This document shows positions 40,901 through 54,449 of a stretch of 64,000 nt of DNA, piece by piece. The DNA is from Zeugodacus cucurbitae. Its lineage: Eukaryota; Arthropoda; Insecta; Diptera; Tephritidae. The first letter of the stretch is position 1; each line of letters opens with the position of its first letter. The notes under the pieces were generated by a model, which saw only the letters and a program-made list of their open reading frames with translations, did no database searches and was not told the origin of the DNA. The translations under genes and the position numbers were made by a program. The stretch lies in contig NC_071667.1 in NCBI RefSeq assembly GCF_028554725.1, positions 74,384,001-74,448,000 of the forward strand. Reading direction: 5' to 3'.

Positions 40901-43900
40901 GTTAAAGAGCTCATCTTCAATACCTCTCTAAAAAATTGGTGATTACTAGCTGTAAGTTGCATCTTTATAGCTAAAAAACAAAAAAAAAAACAATGTTGCG
41001 AAGGCAATACTTGCAGCTATCTCTCTCACTTTATCCATTCCAACACGAAATTCATTCTATTAATTCTATTTTCTATATTCTTTCTTCATGTCAAATTATT
41101 GCAGCTTCCACGCACACATTTGCTCAACGAAGCCTCATAAAGCAGCACACACTTTCTGTCTCCATTATCTTCACTTTTATTTAATTTACCCTCCAATGCT
41201 AAATCAGTTTTAACAGGCCGCAGCACTTAATTACAAGCTGAAATGTTGAAACTGTAGAATTTTAGCTTAAACAACAACAAAAATAACATACACTTCTACT
41301 ATATTTTTTTGGGCCTCAAACAGTAAGTGTCTGCCCTTTGGCTTTTGCTTGCGCTGAGATGTTGCGACGGGATGCTAACCGCACGCCGGTGTGACGTGCA
41401 ACTTTTCATGAGTTAACGGTGAACCACAGAAGTGGCACAATAGTGAAGTATTAAAAGCGCGATTTTATAATCTCAAGTTCTGTTCGTAAAATATGGTGGC
41501 CTAGTTAATATGATTTCCGGTTTTATTATTTTTTGGGGTTTACATATATATCCTACAAGTGTTCCCAAACACCCAGTTGGAATATTAAAATTGCATACTT
41601 ATTTACGCTTCAGCGCTGCACATCTGTAATTGATAAAGCGGTATCCCAAAGAATCTAATCCATTTCAAACTGCTCTCAAATTATAAGCCAATTAGACACA
41701 GAATATTCCTACTCCACGCTACTGAAAAAAAATAGACACACACTCACACAAATGTAAAAATATCTCAGCCTATACTCCATACTTGATACTTTCTAAACAT
41801 TTTACGCCAACGATTAAATTAAATCTGCAATTCTATGATTTCAATCTAAGTGCAACTTTATCGCCGTGCCTCGTTTGCGAGCATTACGTGTTGCATGCCG
41901 CTTGACACACATTACCAGAACCGACGGTGAATGTTGACGCAGCAGCAGCATTGGCTGCTGCAACTTTCTACACGTCGGCCACACAATTTGGTTCCTTCTT
42001 ACTTCATTTTGCTTTTCTCTTTATTTTCCGATATTCTAGCTTTCGCCAGGCAGCTTCAGCTTGCTTTCGAACGCTTCCTTTCGCATTCTATTTTTTGTTG
42101 CTGCTGATGATGATGAAGGAGCTGACAAGCCGTACATGCAACATGCAACGGCGTGCTCGGTTGCACGAGTGAGTGTCAATTGGTCAGGTGCAGCAGACAG
42201 CACTCAAGCCACCGACAGCAGCAACAACATCACTTAGAACATCACAGTGGCAAAGCAGAAGTCAGAAGAGCCGTTATGTGCGCCTTTGCTCTGTTATGTT
42301 GTACGAGCGAAGCGCTGCCAAAAGGAAAAGCAGCCACAAGGCAAGAAGCGCTTCGCGGTGGCTGTGGCGGCTGTCGGCCAAGACAGGATGCCGCATTTGT
42401 TGTGTCTCGCGCCCTTCATTTTTGTGCCACTTTTGTGCACATGTTTGTTGGTTCTTTTTTGTTCTTTTAGTTTTTTGTTGTTTTTGAATGTGGTAGCATT
42501 TGCTGCCGTGTGCGCTGCCAGAGTTTATCCTACATCCGCCACTCGCCAGCTTATCTTTCATTGTCTTAAATGGTGGTTAGTGTTATTTGTTATTGTTTTT
42601 GTTGTTTTCATAGTCCTCTCTAACTGTTCTCCTGACTGTTAGCCATGTATTGCCATGGTAAATGCGCGCTGCGGCAGCAACAATGTATTTATGGCAACTG
42701 CAGTAAGCAGCTTGCTTTTTTTGTAAGGAACTGCATTTTGTTGCTATTGTAATGCTTTTTCTTTTTGATTTATGTCCACACACTCACAAACTAAGGACCC
42801 TATGGTGTACCGGGTCTTAATTCATACGATGTTTGTATGTATGAGAGTGTGAGAAGCGTGTCTTCCAGTGGAGAAAACCTATAATTTTAATGAAAAAACC
42901 GCGTTTAGTAAAATATATGAGCTTCTAACTGAAGAGGAACTAGTCCTTGACTGATCATAAATGAACTAATTTTACTCTGAGTACTCTTTGCTTCACCTCG
43001 AGCTCACAATCGCTCCGCAACAATGAAACAGTTTGTTTATTTAAGGTGACATTTGCAATTGGACAACGAGACCCTGACAATCAAATCTGCTGCAGTAAGC
43101 AGCTGTTCGCACTATTTTCCTCAGTTTTTTGTCACAACCCGGCCGGATATAGTATATATTGAAGCCTTTCTACGCCAATACACACATTTCCCTGAGCTTA
43201 TATTATAGATTCTTAAGTTTATTCCACTATTACTTTTATATTATTTTGTTGCTATTGTTTTTGTTGCCACAACATTGTGCAAGTCTCCGCATCACAATCG
43301 CATTTATGCACCCAAAATGGGTTGCCACTCTTGACCATATTCGGTGTGTGGCATATCTTTGAATACAAATAAGAGCTTGCAAAGATCTGGCATGCAAAAA
43401 CAATAGCAAAAAGAATAACAATAACACACATAGCAACAACAACAGCAAGTAATATCAAGTTGGCATTACAATGCTCGCACTGAGTGGCATTAACGATTAG
43501 TAACGCAACAACAGCAATAACAGCAGCAACAGGGACAAAGAACAGGGCAAAAAATGCCTTTGAATTCACCGTTTCATGGGTGAAGTTGCATAAATGAGAA
43601 ATGCAAAGTGGCTGGCAATAACGAATTGCTGTATAATCACTGGAAAATAAGTTGCGAAGAAGTAGTGGAATGGAATATTAAAAAGAAAAAATAATAACAA
43701 AAGCAAAAAAATATATAAAATTTCAGAAATTCAAAAGCACTGTTATCAAATCGTGCACATACAGGGTGCTCAAAAAATATTTGCTATGAAAAAGCAACAA
43801 AAAGACGATATTTTATTTCGCCTCGATCACCTATTGGTAGTGAATGCAGCCTATGGAAATGGTTCGCGGTTCATGAGAATCATAAAATCTGCTGTCAATA

Positions 43901-44513
43901 AGCGAGACTTTTATTCAATTCAATTATTATTTCAATTTGTTTTACCAGTACGGGCATGTCTTTAATCATATTTCCTTTCATTCATATACTACAAGTCATG
44001 CCAATATTTAGTCACCCAACCGGTTAGCATAAGCTTAGTTGTTGTTGTTGTCCGTGCAAAGTGTTTGTTTATTGTTTGTTCTGGACCATTTATCGACCAG
44101 TGACAGGGTTTGTAATTTAAGTATTTGTCGTAAATAATGCATACACAATGTCTTAATTGTTTGTGAATTAGTTTATGGTATTAGACAAACCGTTATGTAT
44201 TTGTGTATCAGCACTTATTCACGCAGTATTCAAGAAAACTCAAAAAGCAAAAAAATACTTTATTTTCAAACACAAGCCAATGGTATACATATGCACTATG
44301 TCAGTATATATAGTAACTTACTTTATTGATTTGTACTTGAAAATTCACACGAATCTCAACCACTGTTAACTGGCGAATGTATTGTCCTTGAAAGCACATG
44401 AATAATCAAGAAAATAATAAAAAAATTTCAATATTCTTTGTGTATTTTCTAGGGCAAGAATTTTCAAGGCATGAACTTGCTCACATAAATGATATTAATA
44501 TCTAGAAGTTATA

Positions 44514-44539
<26 letters not shown>
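44514..44539. repeat. TA dinucleotide microsatellite
   Basis: An uninterrupted run of alternating T and A about 200 bp upstream of the first Cad99C coding exon. Confidence 0.9.
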
Positions 44540-44544
<5 letters not shown>

Positions 44545-44734
44545 TTTAATGGAAAATATGATTTTTTTAAAACTTATTTCACATTTAGTATGTATATTTA
44601 CTTCATTCAAGTAGCCGAAAGTATTTCAATTAGCATAAATTATATTTTACATTTTACATTATTATCCTGATTTATTTATTTAATTTCTTTTTTTATAATT
44701 TAATTTTTATTTTCTTTTGAATTTTAGCCACACA

Positions 44735-44912
44735 ATGTCAGTGCCACACACCTCTCCTCGAAGTGCAGCAGCAAGCATTGCGCGCTCGCTATTTTTATTG
44801 CTACTCCTCAGTTGTCAACAAATCGTCGGAATTTTGGGCAAATCACAGCTTTGCGAAGTTGAAACGGGACAAACAAATATTATATTGGATATTGAAGAGA
44901 GTCGCGGCGATT
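44735..44912 (+). CDS. Cad99C: Cad99C (PCDH15-type protocadherin), first coding exon
   Basis: The exon begins at a TTTTAG acceptor (44726-44727) with ATG at 44735 and ends at donor T|GTAAGT (phase 1). It encodes residues 1-59. Residues 18-34 (SLFLLLLLSCQQIVGIL) are a signal-peptide core with cleavage expected near residue 37. The mature start QLCEVETGQT and the following ILDIEESRGD match the N-terminal strand of cadherin repeat 1 in insect Cad99C and vertebrate PCDH15. Cys40 is placed to form the extra disulfide known in PCDH15 repeat 1. The acidic IEES stretch is the usual calcium-site position. In Drosophila, Cad99C is a microvillus protein that controls microvillus length in follicle cells; PCDH15 is the lower part of the inner-ear tip link. 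The start could also be read from an in-frame TTG upstream, but that lies in the intron. Assignment to Cad99C is from remembered family sequence. Confidence 0.9.
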
Positions 44913-47126
44913 GTAAGTAGAACTTTATAATTTTTGAACTGATAAAAATTTGAATACAAATACAGAACGTTCAAGTTATACTACTAAAATAATTTTAAAT
45001 AATATATATAAAAACTAATGTGGACTTTAGATAAATAACACAGATAGATAAATCACCTAAATATTAAAGTTTCCAATAAAAAAATATTCCCTAACCTTTT
45101 TCTGAGCTATTCTTAATTATTTCATGGTATATAGGCCATTCGAAACGTTTTTCTGTCTAACTATAAGACCTTTTCATTAAAAACTTAATAACACCTTTGG
45201 TTTCTATATTTGCACATCGTCAGCTTAATTGTTGCAAGCATTTCGCACATTTATCTAAAATTATTGATTGCAATCAGCTTTACGGACCAGCCCTTAAAAG
45301 ATGGGAAAGCAACAACCCACAGCAGCAGATGTGTGATACAATAAAAATAAAGATACTATATGTTAATTCAGGTTTTGTTCAGCATTTATACGCTACACCT
45401 TTATTTATTCCTGGCAATTTGCAGAGTTAATTAAATTTACCAGCAAATTCTACCCACCAGCAGCACTATAACAACACTTTCGCATGCCACAGCCTGCTGA
45501 GCTGAGCGGCGCTGATGAGATAACTGCCCTAGTATTGTAATTAAATGACTGCCATTTTTATTCATCAATTAACAGGCTGGATAGTAAAGTTAGGGCATGC
45601 ATATAATACCTAACCAGCTCACAAATATTTATAAATCCTTTGTTTGTTTTATAGTTGAGTTTCTGTTTTTTTTTAATAACTTTTGCTTTATCGCTTGGTC
45701 TCATGTATATATTTGCAACTACACACCACCACGTAGGACTAACAAGCATCATTAATCAAAGTGGAGTGGCATAGAAATGTAGCAACATGCACGTGTGGGT
45801 CGATATCTGCCACAAGTGGACAGCCGCCGCAACAAGTTGCACTTATGTATGAGTATGTTGCAAGCACTTTTATGCGATTTACTTAGTGGCAAGCTGTGGT
45901 CAAACAACATTTTTCATAATAGTCATAATGAAATACATAATCGTAAAAGGTATATAATTTTCCATCAACGAGAGTATAACTCTTTAACTTAGGTCTTTTG
46001 TTAATCGAAAAGAGTGAAGTATACGCCCTGGACCCACGGTGAAGGGCTGCCGTAAAAATTATCGCACAATATCAACGCAGTCATAGCAACTGGAGTAGTT
46101 TCGCACTGCAACAAATGAACTTATCGCACATTTGTAATATGCAACATGTTGCAGCAACAAAGCAACAAGAACAAAAAACATCACTAATGATTGGAAATGT
46201 GTTGCTGCGCCAAGTAAGCCGCTTTGCCACTATATTTGGCCGACAATAAATTAATCAGTTTCATGGTTATTTCAACAAGTTCAACAACAAAAACAAATAA
46301 AAAAGATAACAATACGAATGCACGAGCGATGCAAAAATATGGTAACATAAATGTTTATATACGCTGATGATGATGATGATGCCTTGCCAGTTGTTGGCTG
46401 TGTTGGAACAACAAAAGTAGAGGCGGCTACATCAAGTTGCACGTGACGCCATTTAAAGCGGTCTACCAATTCGCTGCAATTGCTAAAAAACGAACACACG
46501 CGCTCTCATATGCACAAAAATCTTATTCTTCTGCTTACACATGCAGTTACTCACCTTCTTTTTCTCCTCACAGTCTGCATATCGTGTTGCAAGTGGCCAA
46601 GTGTTGTATGTTGTAGATTATGTGAGTGCCACTGCTGGCACTATTATTAAAGTGTTCTTGCTCTTCATTGTTGTTGTTGTTTGTTTCGCTATAGCGATTG
46701 TGTTGCGATAGCAAAAGCAGTTCAATTTACCTTTATGCGCCTGCCACTTTACTGTGGCAGTTAAAAGCGCATAGAAATAAAACTCATTAAAAGCATCTAG
46801 TCCAAGTATTATGTTTCTTCACTCTTTCTGCGCTCTTCCTCTTCCTTTGGCTGCGCCTTTGTGGTTGGTGCTGTCATATCCTGCAGCTATTTTACTTGCA
46901 ATTCGAAGATGTGGCTTTTGTAGTTCTGTGGCACAGTGTTCTATGGACTCTAGTTTGAAAAAAATTTTAATTTCAAATAATGGAAAATTATTAAGAAAAA
47001 ATAAAAACTTGTTTGTAATGAGGCTTATGTTTTAATAATTATTAAAAAAAAAAGAATAAAATCTCAATCTTACTTCTCCCAAAACAAACAAATTTAAATT
47101 CTTTAAATTATGTTTTTTTCGAAATA

Positions 47127-47142
47127 TTGCCTACAATTAGGC
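47127..47142 (-). repeat. Family A motif, variant copy
   Basis: TTGCCTACAATTAGGC on the plus strand differs from the reverse-complement consensus at one central base and keeps both GCCTA/TAGGC-type half-sites. Confidence 0.65.
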
Positions 47143-49076
47143 GCGTTGCTCAAAAATTTTACATTTTTTACCTTTAGAATCTCAGAATGTTTACCGAAAT
47201 CTACCATTTATTCAACACTCCTCACAATTTCACCCCACTAAACCAGAGTGCGCAGGTGATGCCTCTCTTTCATGTTCCTTTGCTAGCTTTTTTGTTTTTG
47301 TTTGACGCACAACACTAAACATTTGCGGTTGAAAAGGGAGGCGAAGAGACATTTGCGGTTTGTCGGTTTTATTAACAAAGAGAAATCGTTTTTAAACAAT
47401 AATTTGATTGTTATGCCATTGTTGAGTGCTACAAGTAGATATCGGCAAAAAATAAAACCAACCAACCAACAACAACAATAACAGAAAATGGCTGCACGCA
47501 ACTATACAAAGTCATAGCAAGCACCAACAATCCTTTACCAAACCAACGCATCAGCGCTCTTCAAATCTTCAAATTTATTACAAGTATTAGTTACATACAT
47601 ATCTGCGCATCCACACACAAATACACGTACGGACAATCGGCGTTGCATTTCATTTGCGCAGCGCTGATATTCGCATTTCGCCTTTTTCGCTTTCCATTTT
47701 CATATTGCCTTCCTTTTGGCCATTACAATGGAAAATTGAATAAGCCATCGGCGATAAAATGAAAAATATTGGCATGATTGCAGTTAAATTAACAATCGAG
47801 TTTATAGGGTTTACCAACAAACACACACACACACATTCATATATAAAAATGCACATGTTGTTGCGCTGCATATGGTTCTATAACACATTGTTAGTACCAC
47901 ATCGTAATAGTTGCTTGTTGCAAGCGAAAACAACTGCGATAAACGATAAACGCTGCAATTGCCATTTGCTGCAACAGCACACAAACAAATATATGGATTC
48001 CCCCTTATATTCCCACTTCTTTGTGGAAATTTCTTTGGCATCTCTCTCTCGACGCATATTGGCGTCCCACACCGCATTCGCTGCCGTGGGCTACTTTAAA
48101 CAAACGCGCCACGTACTGGGAGGTATTTACTTTTTCATTGTTTGCAGCGGGAAATTGATACCATTTTTCACTTTTCGTTTATATTATTCTATTCGCTATT
48201 AACTTATCGCCTTGTTGGCTGGCACTTTCATATTGGATGGAGTTTGTAAATATGTAAATAAAGAGATTCTCAATAATGAACTGCGATTTGAATAAAATAC
48301 TAAAAATACTAATACTGCCAATAGCTAATTTCAAAAACTTTCAATGGTAAATTTCATAGAGCCCCAGAAGATTGTATTTTCTAAATCCAGTAGTTGTGTG
48401 TTTCACTAGTTCACAAATGGTATTTCTATACATTTCTGTCTTCGTTTTGTTTATCTTTTCAACTCTAAGCTACAACTCTATAATATAAGTTAAACCATGT
48501 TTCCACAAATGCTCAAGTAATAAATACATCCAAAGCATTCCCTCGTTTCCCTGTTCGTTTTGTGCGCTGACATTGTCATATAGCGCCAATAAATATGCGT
48601 TGCTCGTTGTCAGCAACAGTGTCCTGGCTGCACACACTCCTCGCGGACTACTGAACATAAAGTAAACGCCATACATTGCAGTTACAGCGAATGTGCTGCA
48701 ATAAATTACACAATGTGCGCCACTGAGTCGTACGGTTGCGCCAGCACAGAAATTATTATTGCACCAAATGGTGAAGTGACTTGGGTAACAGACAGACAAT
48801 TACATTGTCTCCACGTACGCACAAAATATTGCAAGTATCGGTGAAATGCATAAATAAGGCATTCCAAAGGCATTGCCAAGAGTTCAACGCGAACTTCTAA
48901 ATTACAAAATTGTTTGTAATAAGAATATTTTAAAGTTGCAAGGTGATTTTATTTGGTGTTGATATTAAATATATGGGTGTTTTTTATCACAGAAGTGGTA
49001 AACGGTAAAAACCGTTATCAATATCCTTACACTATTAGTTAGAACGTTTTCAGATCTTTCCTTTAATCAGTCTCAT

Positions 49077-49090
49077 CCTAAATGTAGGCA
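49077..49090 (+). repeat. Family A motif CCTAAATGTAGGCA
   Basis: Fourteen consensus bases are intact and the fifteenth is T instead of A. Confidence 0.75.
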
Positions 49091-50318
49091 TCGTATAACT
49101 AATACCCTAGTTAGTTCATTTTATCGAAGACGCGCACCATAATTTTATATTTGTCTTCAAATAGAGAAGAAGGAGTATAGTACTTTCAAAGTTTATCAGT
49201 CAATAGTTTCACTTTAAATATTCTCCCGCAAAAATTACACAATTTCAATGGCAAAAATTTTAAAAATCCTTTCACTTGCCGTCGTCAAAAAAGCTAACCC
49301 TCCTGGCCGTTGACATAACAAGTGTTTTGTTAAGCACACAACTCACTTTCGCCAGACAGCAAATGTTCGGTAGTCCCAACACAAAGCGGAGTGGACTTCC
49401 ACGGCAGTCGCCTCCTCCATCCACACTGTGCCAGAAGCACTTACCGGTGATTCAACACAAATGTTTGTAATGCACAGAAGAAATAAGAAAACTGATTTCT
49501 TGTCGGTTCTTATTAAAAATGCCAACTACGGTAGTGTCAGTTAATGACTACCGTGCTGACAGCGCCTGACTGCTACGATCGCCCTCGGTGGAGACGCCAC
49601 CGTTAGTTCCACACTCTTTGCTAACGTTATTGTCATTAAGCGATTTCGCGCGCGATCTACCATGCATGCAATGCCATTCTAAACTGTGAATCAGTGTAAG
49701 ACTCATGCTCTTGGTTGGTCAGCCAAGTTATTGTCCTCACCGTCCACTGGTGTTGTCTTCTTATAATTCGTTGAGCTTAATTCTTCCACCGACAGTCGGT
49801 TGGCGTTGCATGTTGCACCAGCGTTGCAGTAATGAAAATTAAGTTGGAGTTAAAGTTAAAACTAAAAATTGCATATCACCGTAATTGCTTCGACAGCGGT
49901 AGTGATCTTTTGAATGCAATTCATCTCACGCATGATCATGCATAATGTTCCAGTCGAAGAGATATAAATATTTTCCTTGTCTCTCCACAGGGTTCTGTGT
50001 GCGTTTACTTTTTTTTGCGTTATGTCTTACTCAAGGGATTATCGTAGTTTTTGTTCCGCTTTTTTTCTAAAGTTTCGTCCATGAGAGTTATATCGAACTG
50101 AAGATGGTCTGAGCTTCACTAAGTGACGCCATACATCTTCAGTTTTGCCAGTTGCAGCTTATTAAATACCATGGACGTAATTAGAAAGAAAGATAATTTG
50201 TTCATTCCTTCATTGTAATCCATCTTTATCGATTAGTCATATTTTGGCTGCTGTGTCGTTGTTTGTTTCAACTGTGCGATCTCAATTTTGGCTTTTCGAC
50301 CTTTCGTTTTAATTTTTT

Positions 50319-50530
50319 GAGCTTTTGATTTAGTTTGGTGAGCTTTCTTTTCTCTTTATTAACCATCCATAGCGTTTTATTGAGCTTTCATTTCATTTCG
50401 CTGAGCTTTTATTATAATTTCTATAGCTTTAGTTTCATTATACTTTATTAAGCTTTCGTTGCGTTTCATTGAGCTTTCATTATAGCTTATGAGCTTTCCC
50501 TATAGTTTAATGAGCTTTCATCGAAGCTTT
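50319..50530 (+). repeat. Decayed tandem array, ~21-bp period, motif GAGCTTTCATT
   Basis: The word AGCTTT recurs at about 50320, 50341, 50384, 50404, 50425, 50451, 50472, 50491, 50513 and 50525, mostly 19-26 bp apart (one gap holds a mutated AGCGTTT). Units read roughly TGAGCTTTCATTTCATTT. This is an old minisatellite with one word kept better than the rest. A single further copy is at about 50749. Confidence 0.75.
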
Positions 50531-52846
50531 GTTTATTTAATATAAAGTAATAATATAAATCAATAAATAATATTTCAATTCCCCTACCCACGTGCACAAC
50601 AACAGTTTGTCGAAATGCTACAATTTCACTCCATCGCCTAGCACCAACAATCTCTTTCATATTTAAACTAAATAGCATTTGCAACACTTGCCAACGATAC
50701 ACCTCCCGATCAGCCGATTAGTGTGGCTCGGAAGCATGTTGCTGCCGAGCTTTCATTAAGATTGTTAATTTGAGATCTGTGGCGTAATTTACTTTGCCAC
50801 GCAAGAGGATGCTGATGAAATATGCTGTCAACAGTGTGTTGCAAGTTCTAAATATACACGATATATATAGATATATATATAAGTGTGTATGTGTTTATAT
50901 GCTTTTAATACAAGGATACGGCAGCCATGGCGATAAAATAGTTACATCGCATTTAATAGGCAACGATGCTACTGACAACACTAACAAAAGGATGTTGCAC
51001 TTGCAACATTTGCGCGAACACATTTTGATTATAACTAAGTAGTTGGACGCCTCGGCATGTGCACTGCATTCAACTCGAAATTTATGTTGCGCTGTGTGAG
51101 TGTGTGTTGCTGTTGCAAGTATACATCTTTAAGAAACATACATACCATACATTCGTATGAACCTATATAGCGAATAATGACATGTTACACGCATTTCAGA
51201 ATGTTGCTGGCATTTATATTCCCTGCAGCATGCCACAAATAATCAAGCAAACAATACAATAAAGGTGCATATAAACAACATACAATTATCAATTGTGTAT
51301 GTTTGTGTATGGCATGTTTGCCTTTTGCTGCGATTTGCGCTTCATAAAACTGTCTCAACGTCCATAATTCCAAAGCATTGAAATTTGATTTTATACTTAC
51401 CACACACATAAATATACACTTCACTCGGCGAGCTACCGCCGGAACAACGCAGCGAAGCAACTAAATTTCCATCAACGGAAACACAACTCGTCGCGTAATT
51501 GTATTAAATGAATTGTGCAACACAAGCGTGGCAAGTGCAACATAAAGTCATGAGCAAAAGCGGCAGCAAAAAATCTTAACCAGCGAACAGCAAAGCAAAA
51601 AAAAACTTTTTGTGACCGATGATCAGCAGCCATTGTCGGCATGGCGACGACGCAGCAGCAACTTGCAACACGAAATAAGAATCTTTGTGGCATCAACACA
51701 CACACAAGCTTTCTGATTGTGGCAGTCATTCCGTAAGACAGCTACGGCTACTAACGTTCCGTTCAAGCTGTCCAATGTTAGAATATCGGGACCGCCCTTG
51801 CACTGTACGCCAGCAACCGCCATTCAAAAGGCTGGTTGTACATTGCCGTCCGTCCATCCGTCCGATCGTCCGTCCGTTGCTGCCCGTTGCATTTTGCTAC
51901 TGCCTTGCTTCCATTGGTAATTACAGTTGCTACGCCTTGTTGCATCCACGGCCACATGCCACAAAATATGCTTGCAACCGCGTTGACTCACTCCTACTGC
52001 TTGCCACAGCGCGATGTTGCACGAAGCAAGTTACATGGTGCCCCTCGCTCAGCTCCACATCTCCTTAGTTATTATATTTCATTTGCTCTTTAGTATTCAG
52101 TGCCAAAATTTCTTATTTTATGCATTTTTATACACATTTTACTATTGTTGTTGTTGGTTTTCCAAACACGGGCAGATTTCTTCCTGCCAAGCAGCGGCAA
52201 CGCTGGCGGCGTCGCCGGTGTTTCATTTCTCTTTTGCTTCTCTCCGTTCTTTTGCGCTTGTTGTTATAGTTGTTGCTGGCTTTGCCTTCCTTTCTGCTGT
52301 CAGAGCGTACCTTAAACGCTTTGCTTGCTGTTTTCAGCAATCAAAGAATACAATAATTCTAATCCTCGACTGTCTGTTTGCTTGTATGTTTCTTTGGATT
52401 TGTGTATTCTGCCATTGGCTACACAGCATTTTTGTTCTTGCTGTTTTTGTTGTATGCTATAGATTCTTTTTATTTGCTTTGCTACTTGTTACAACTTGTG
52501 ATTTTAGCTTTAGTTTAAGTGTCTGATATAATGATTATAATTGTGTGGCACGAATGGGAAGTTGCACGTGAACTGGCAACAGAAATAAAGGAGGAATTCG
52601 TTAGATAGTTGATAAATGAAATAAAGCGCAATATTAGCAGATAATGGGAAATTAAAGCAGAAGACTTTAACATGTCGAGGGAGTGTGGAACACACCCTAA
52701 GAATATGGAATTTCAAATAATATAGATCGATTTGGATTGAGGGATAAAAAAATATTTAAATTATGCTCTGAACTTTCTGAGTCATACTTATTAAATATCT
52801 TCAAGATTTATTCGAATATATACCATGAAATTTTTCTTCTAAGACT

Positions 52847-52892
52847 CTTATATATTGAACTCTATTCTCCTTATATATTGAACTCTATTCTT
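52847..52892. repeat. Tandem duplication, 23 bp x 2
   Basis: Units 52847-52869 and 52870-52892 are nearly identical, each containing TATATATTGAACTCTATTCT. Confidence 0.9.
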
Positions 52893-54270
52893 CCATAAAG
52901 AAAATTTAGAATTGTATTATTTCAATAAAACAAAAATATCTTTCTGCTTCCTGAATTCTTCGACATTTCAGTCTACTCTCGTTGAGCTTTAGGAATGTGC
53001 ACTTGTTAAACATTGTTAAAATTATTCCTCTACATACATATATCTTAAAGAAATAGATAATTTTTACATAAACGCATAAAATTCCACAAATCGAAGAATA
53101 TAAAAAAGAAATACCCATTAACTAGCTCTCTCAATAGTAAAACCGCTTAGTAAACACGTAACTCGTTAATAGTTCCTTTTGTGCTCTCAAACGATTAAAC
53201 GATACTTAACAATTGTAAGAATTAGAAAAAAAAACAGATGACCGCAACATAAGCCAAGTATTTGTGAAGATTTTAATAACTTCCGCATGTCTGCAAAGCA
53301 CCGCACACAGCTTGCGAGCAAACTATGCAACAGCACGCATTTTGAAGTTCGTGCCGCCGAATTAATAACTCAATGTTCCCGATGCTCTCGCACATTTTAT
53401 TGGCCATCAAAAGCTCGTATGAGCACTTAAGCGAGTATGCCGCCTCGTTTTTCGCCGTTGATGGTCACTCGCTGTTGTTCGGCTTAGAAAATAAAAAAAA
53501 ACGGGTACGAGAATTACCCAATTCTAATAAGACCGACTAAACGCACAAGTCGTCCTCTTCACAAATCATAAACGAATCTTCAAAAGAACGATTAGCTCTG
53601 TTAGCGGGTTTATTAACGATGTGTGGCTGGGATGATGTTGTAATTAACGTTATACCGTCCATGGTGTAAAATCCATGGTGTAATGGAAATGATCCTTTCA
53701 ATAACAAACATTTTTAGTGAGTTGGCATTATACCAATAAGAGAAACACTATACTATACTATATATTGCTAATAATACAAAAGGTAGCGCTGTAGTCGTAT
53801 TATAAGAATCCATAAATAGGATCTGATGAAGCTGCTATCGATATATGTTAAATTGTATATGACTTTAACGGCTTTCGGACATAACCTCGAAAGAACAACA
53901 GATTTCAAATGCATTACATACTTTTAGGAGCAAATATTCAAAATAGTGAATTTAAACATTTATATATATTATTATTAAATAAGGGGCTGCCAACAGGAAA
54001 AAGAAGAAACGATGTTTCGAACTTATTTAAAAAAAACATCAATTTGGAGATACAACTTTTTTCATTTCAACACAAAATTTAAAAAAAAAATATTTTTTTC
54101 ATAAATAGCTTTATTTTTTAATTTTAAAATCTGTAAATTTTTTTATCATCCCGACCGCAAACTTAGCGGCCTTACCACAATTACAAATATATACATTTTT
54201 TCATTCTTTATTATCGCTCTTGCTGTTTTTCAGTTAACTGCTACTGCATCGTTTATTTATGTATTTACAG

Positions 54271-54449
54271 TTATTGGACAACAAACCACGCCGCCAGAGT
54301 TGCCAATTTACGGTGATCCCCACACGGAAATTGCACTGGATCTAGTCTTCCCAAAGGGGAATCCGACATTCTTGCTGGACGGCAAGAAATTGCAGCTGCT
54401 GCAGCCGCTCGACCGCGATGAGGAGAATCTGAGTCACATTGTCTTTCAG
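54271..54449 (+). CDS. Cad99C: Cad99C second coding exon, body of cadherin repeat 1
   Basis: The exon follows acceptor TTTACAG and ends at donor CAG|GTGAGT. Its 179 bases plus one base carried from the previous exon give 60 codons (residues 60-119), phase 0 at the end. Translation runs F-I-G-Q-Q-T-T-P-P-E-L-P, then strands containing EIALDLVFPKGNPTFLLDGK and LQLLQPLDRDEENLSHIVFQ. LDRDEE (residues 106-111) is the calcium-binding DRE-type motif of cadherin repeats, and FLLDGKKLQL fits the strand before it. Spacing and content match repeat 1 of Cad99C/PCDH15, which forms the handshake contact with CDH23 in vertebrate tip links. No frameshift or stop is present. Confidence 0.93.

Larger units (their letters stand above)
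20419..44727 (+). other. Cad99C: Proposed first intron of Cad99C (24.3 kb)
   Basis: If the first exon ends at 20418, this intron starts GTGAGTAAC and ends with a pyrimidine-rich tract and TTTTAG at 44727. It has no supported coding sequence; its ORFs are shadows of CAA/TTG repeats and poly-T tracts. Contents listed separately are a hairpin at 22324-22352, dispersed motif copies at 23972, 28061, 28222 and 36952, a less AT-biased island at 32400-32960, the 7-bp satellite at 33721-34084, an AGCTTTCA cluster near 34,900, a bantam-complementary site at 37932, and a TA microsatellite at 44514. Confidence 0.4.
44913..54270 (+). other. Cad99C: Cad99C intron 2 (9.36 kb)
   Basis: Bounded by GTAAGT at 44913 and TTTACAG ending at 54270. 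The flanking coding phases agree (1 nt + 2 nt forming a Phe codon). The longer ORFs inside, including those of 147 and 170 codons, are low-complexity products of TTG/CAA, CA and poly-T sequence and show no family. The intron holds family A motif copies at 47127 and 49077, the ~21-bp periodic array at 50319-50530, a 23-bp tandem duplication at 52847, and a less AT-biased stretch near 49,270-49,860. Confidence 0.85.

Noticed and set aside
43753..43965. CAGGGTGCTCAAAAA, resembling a transposon end, with a 70-codon ORF
   Set aside because: No matching opposite terminus or target duplication was found and the ORF has no recognisable domain.
47759..48202. 147-codon + strand ORF
   Set aside because: It includes a translated CA microsatellite (THTHTHS) and lies in Cad99C intron 2; no family recognised and competing minus-strand ORFs overlap it.
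52014..52526. 170-codon + strand ORF, hydrophobic and Cys/Phe-rich
   Set aside because: It arises from TTG/TTC/TGC-rich low-complexity sequence inside an intron, overlaps several equally open frames, and shows no domain or splice context.
53836..53843. TATCGATA, a DRE/BEAF-type site
   Set aside because: An isolated 8-mer in AT-rich DNA with no promoter context; expected by chance.
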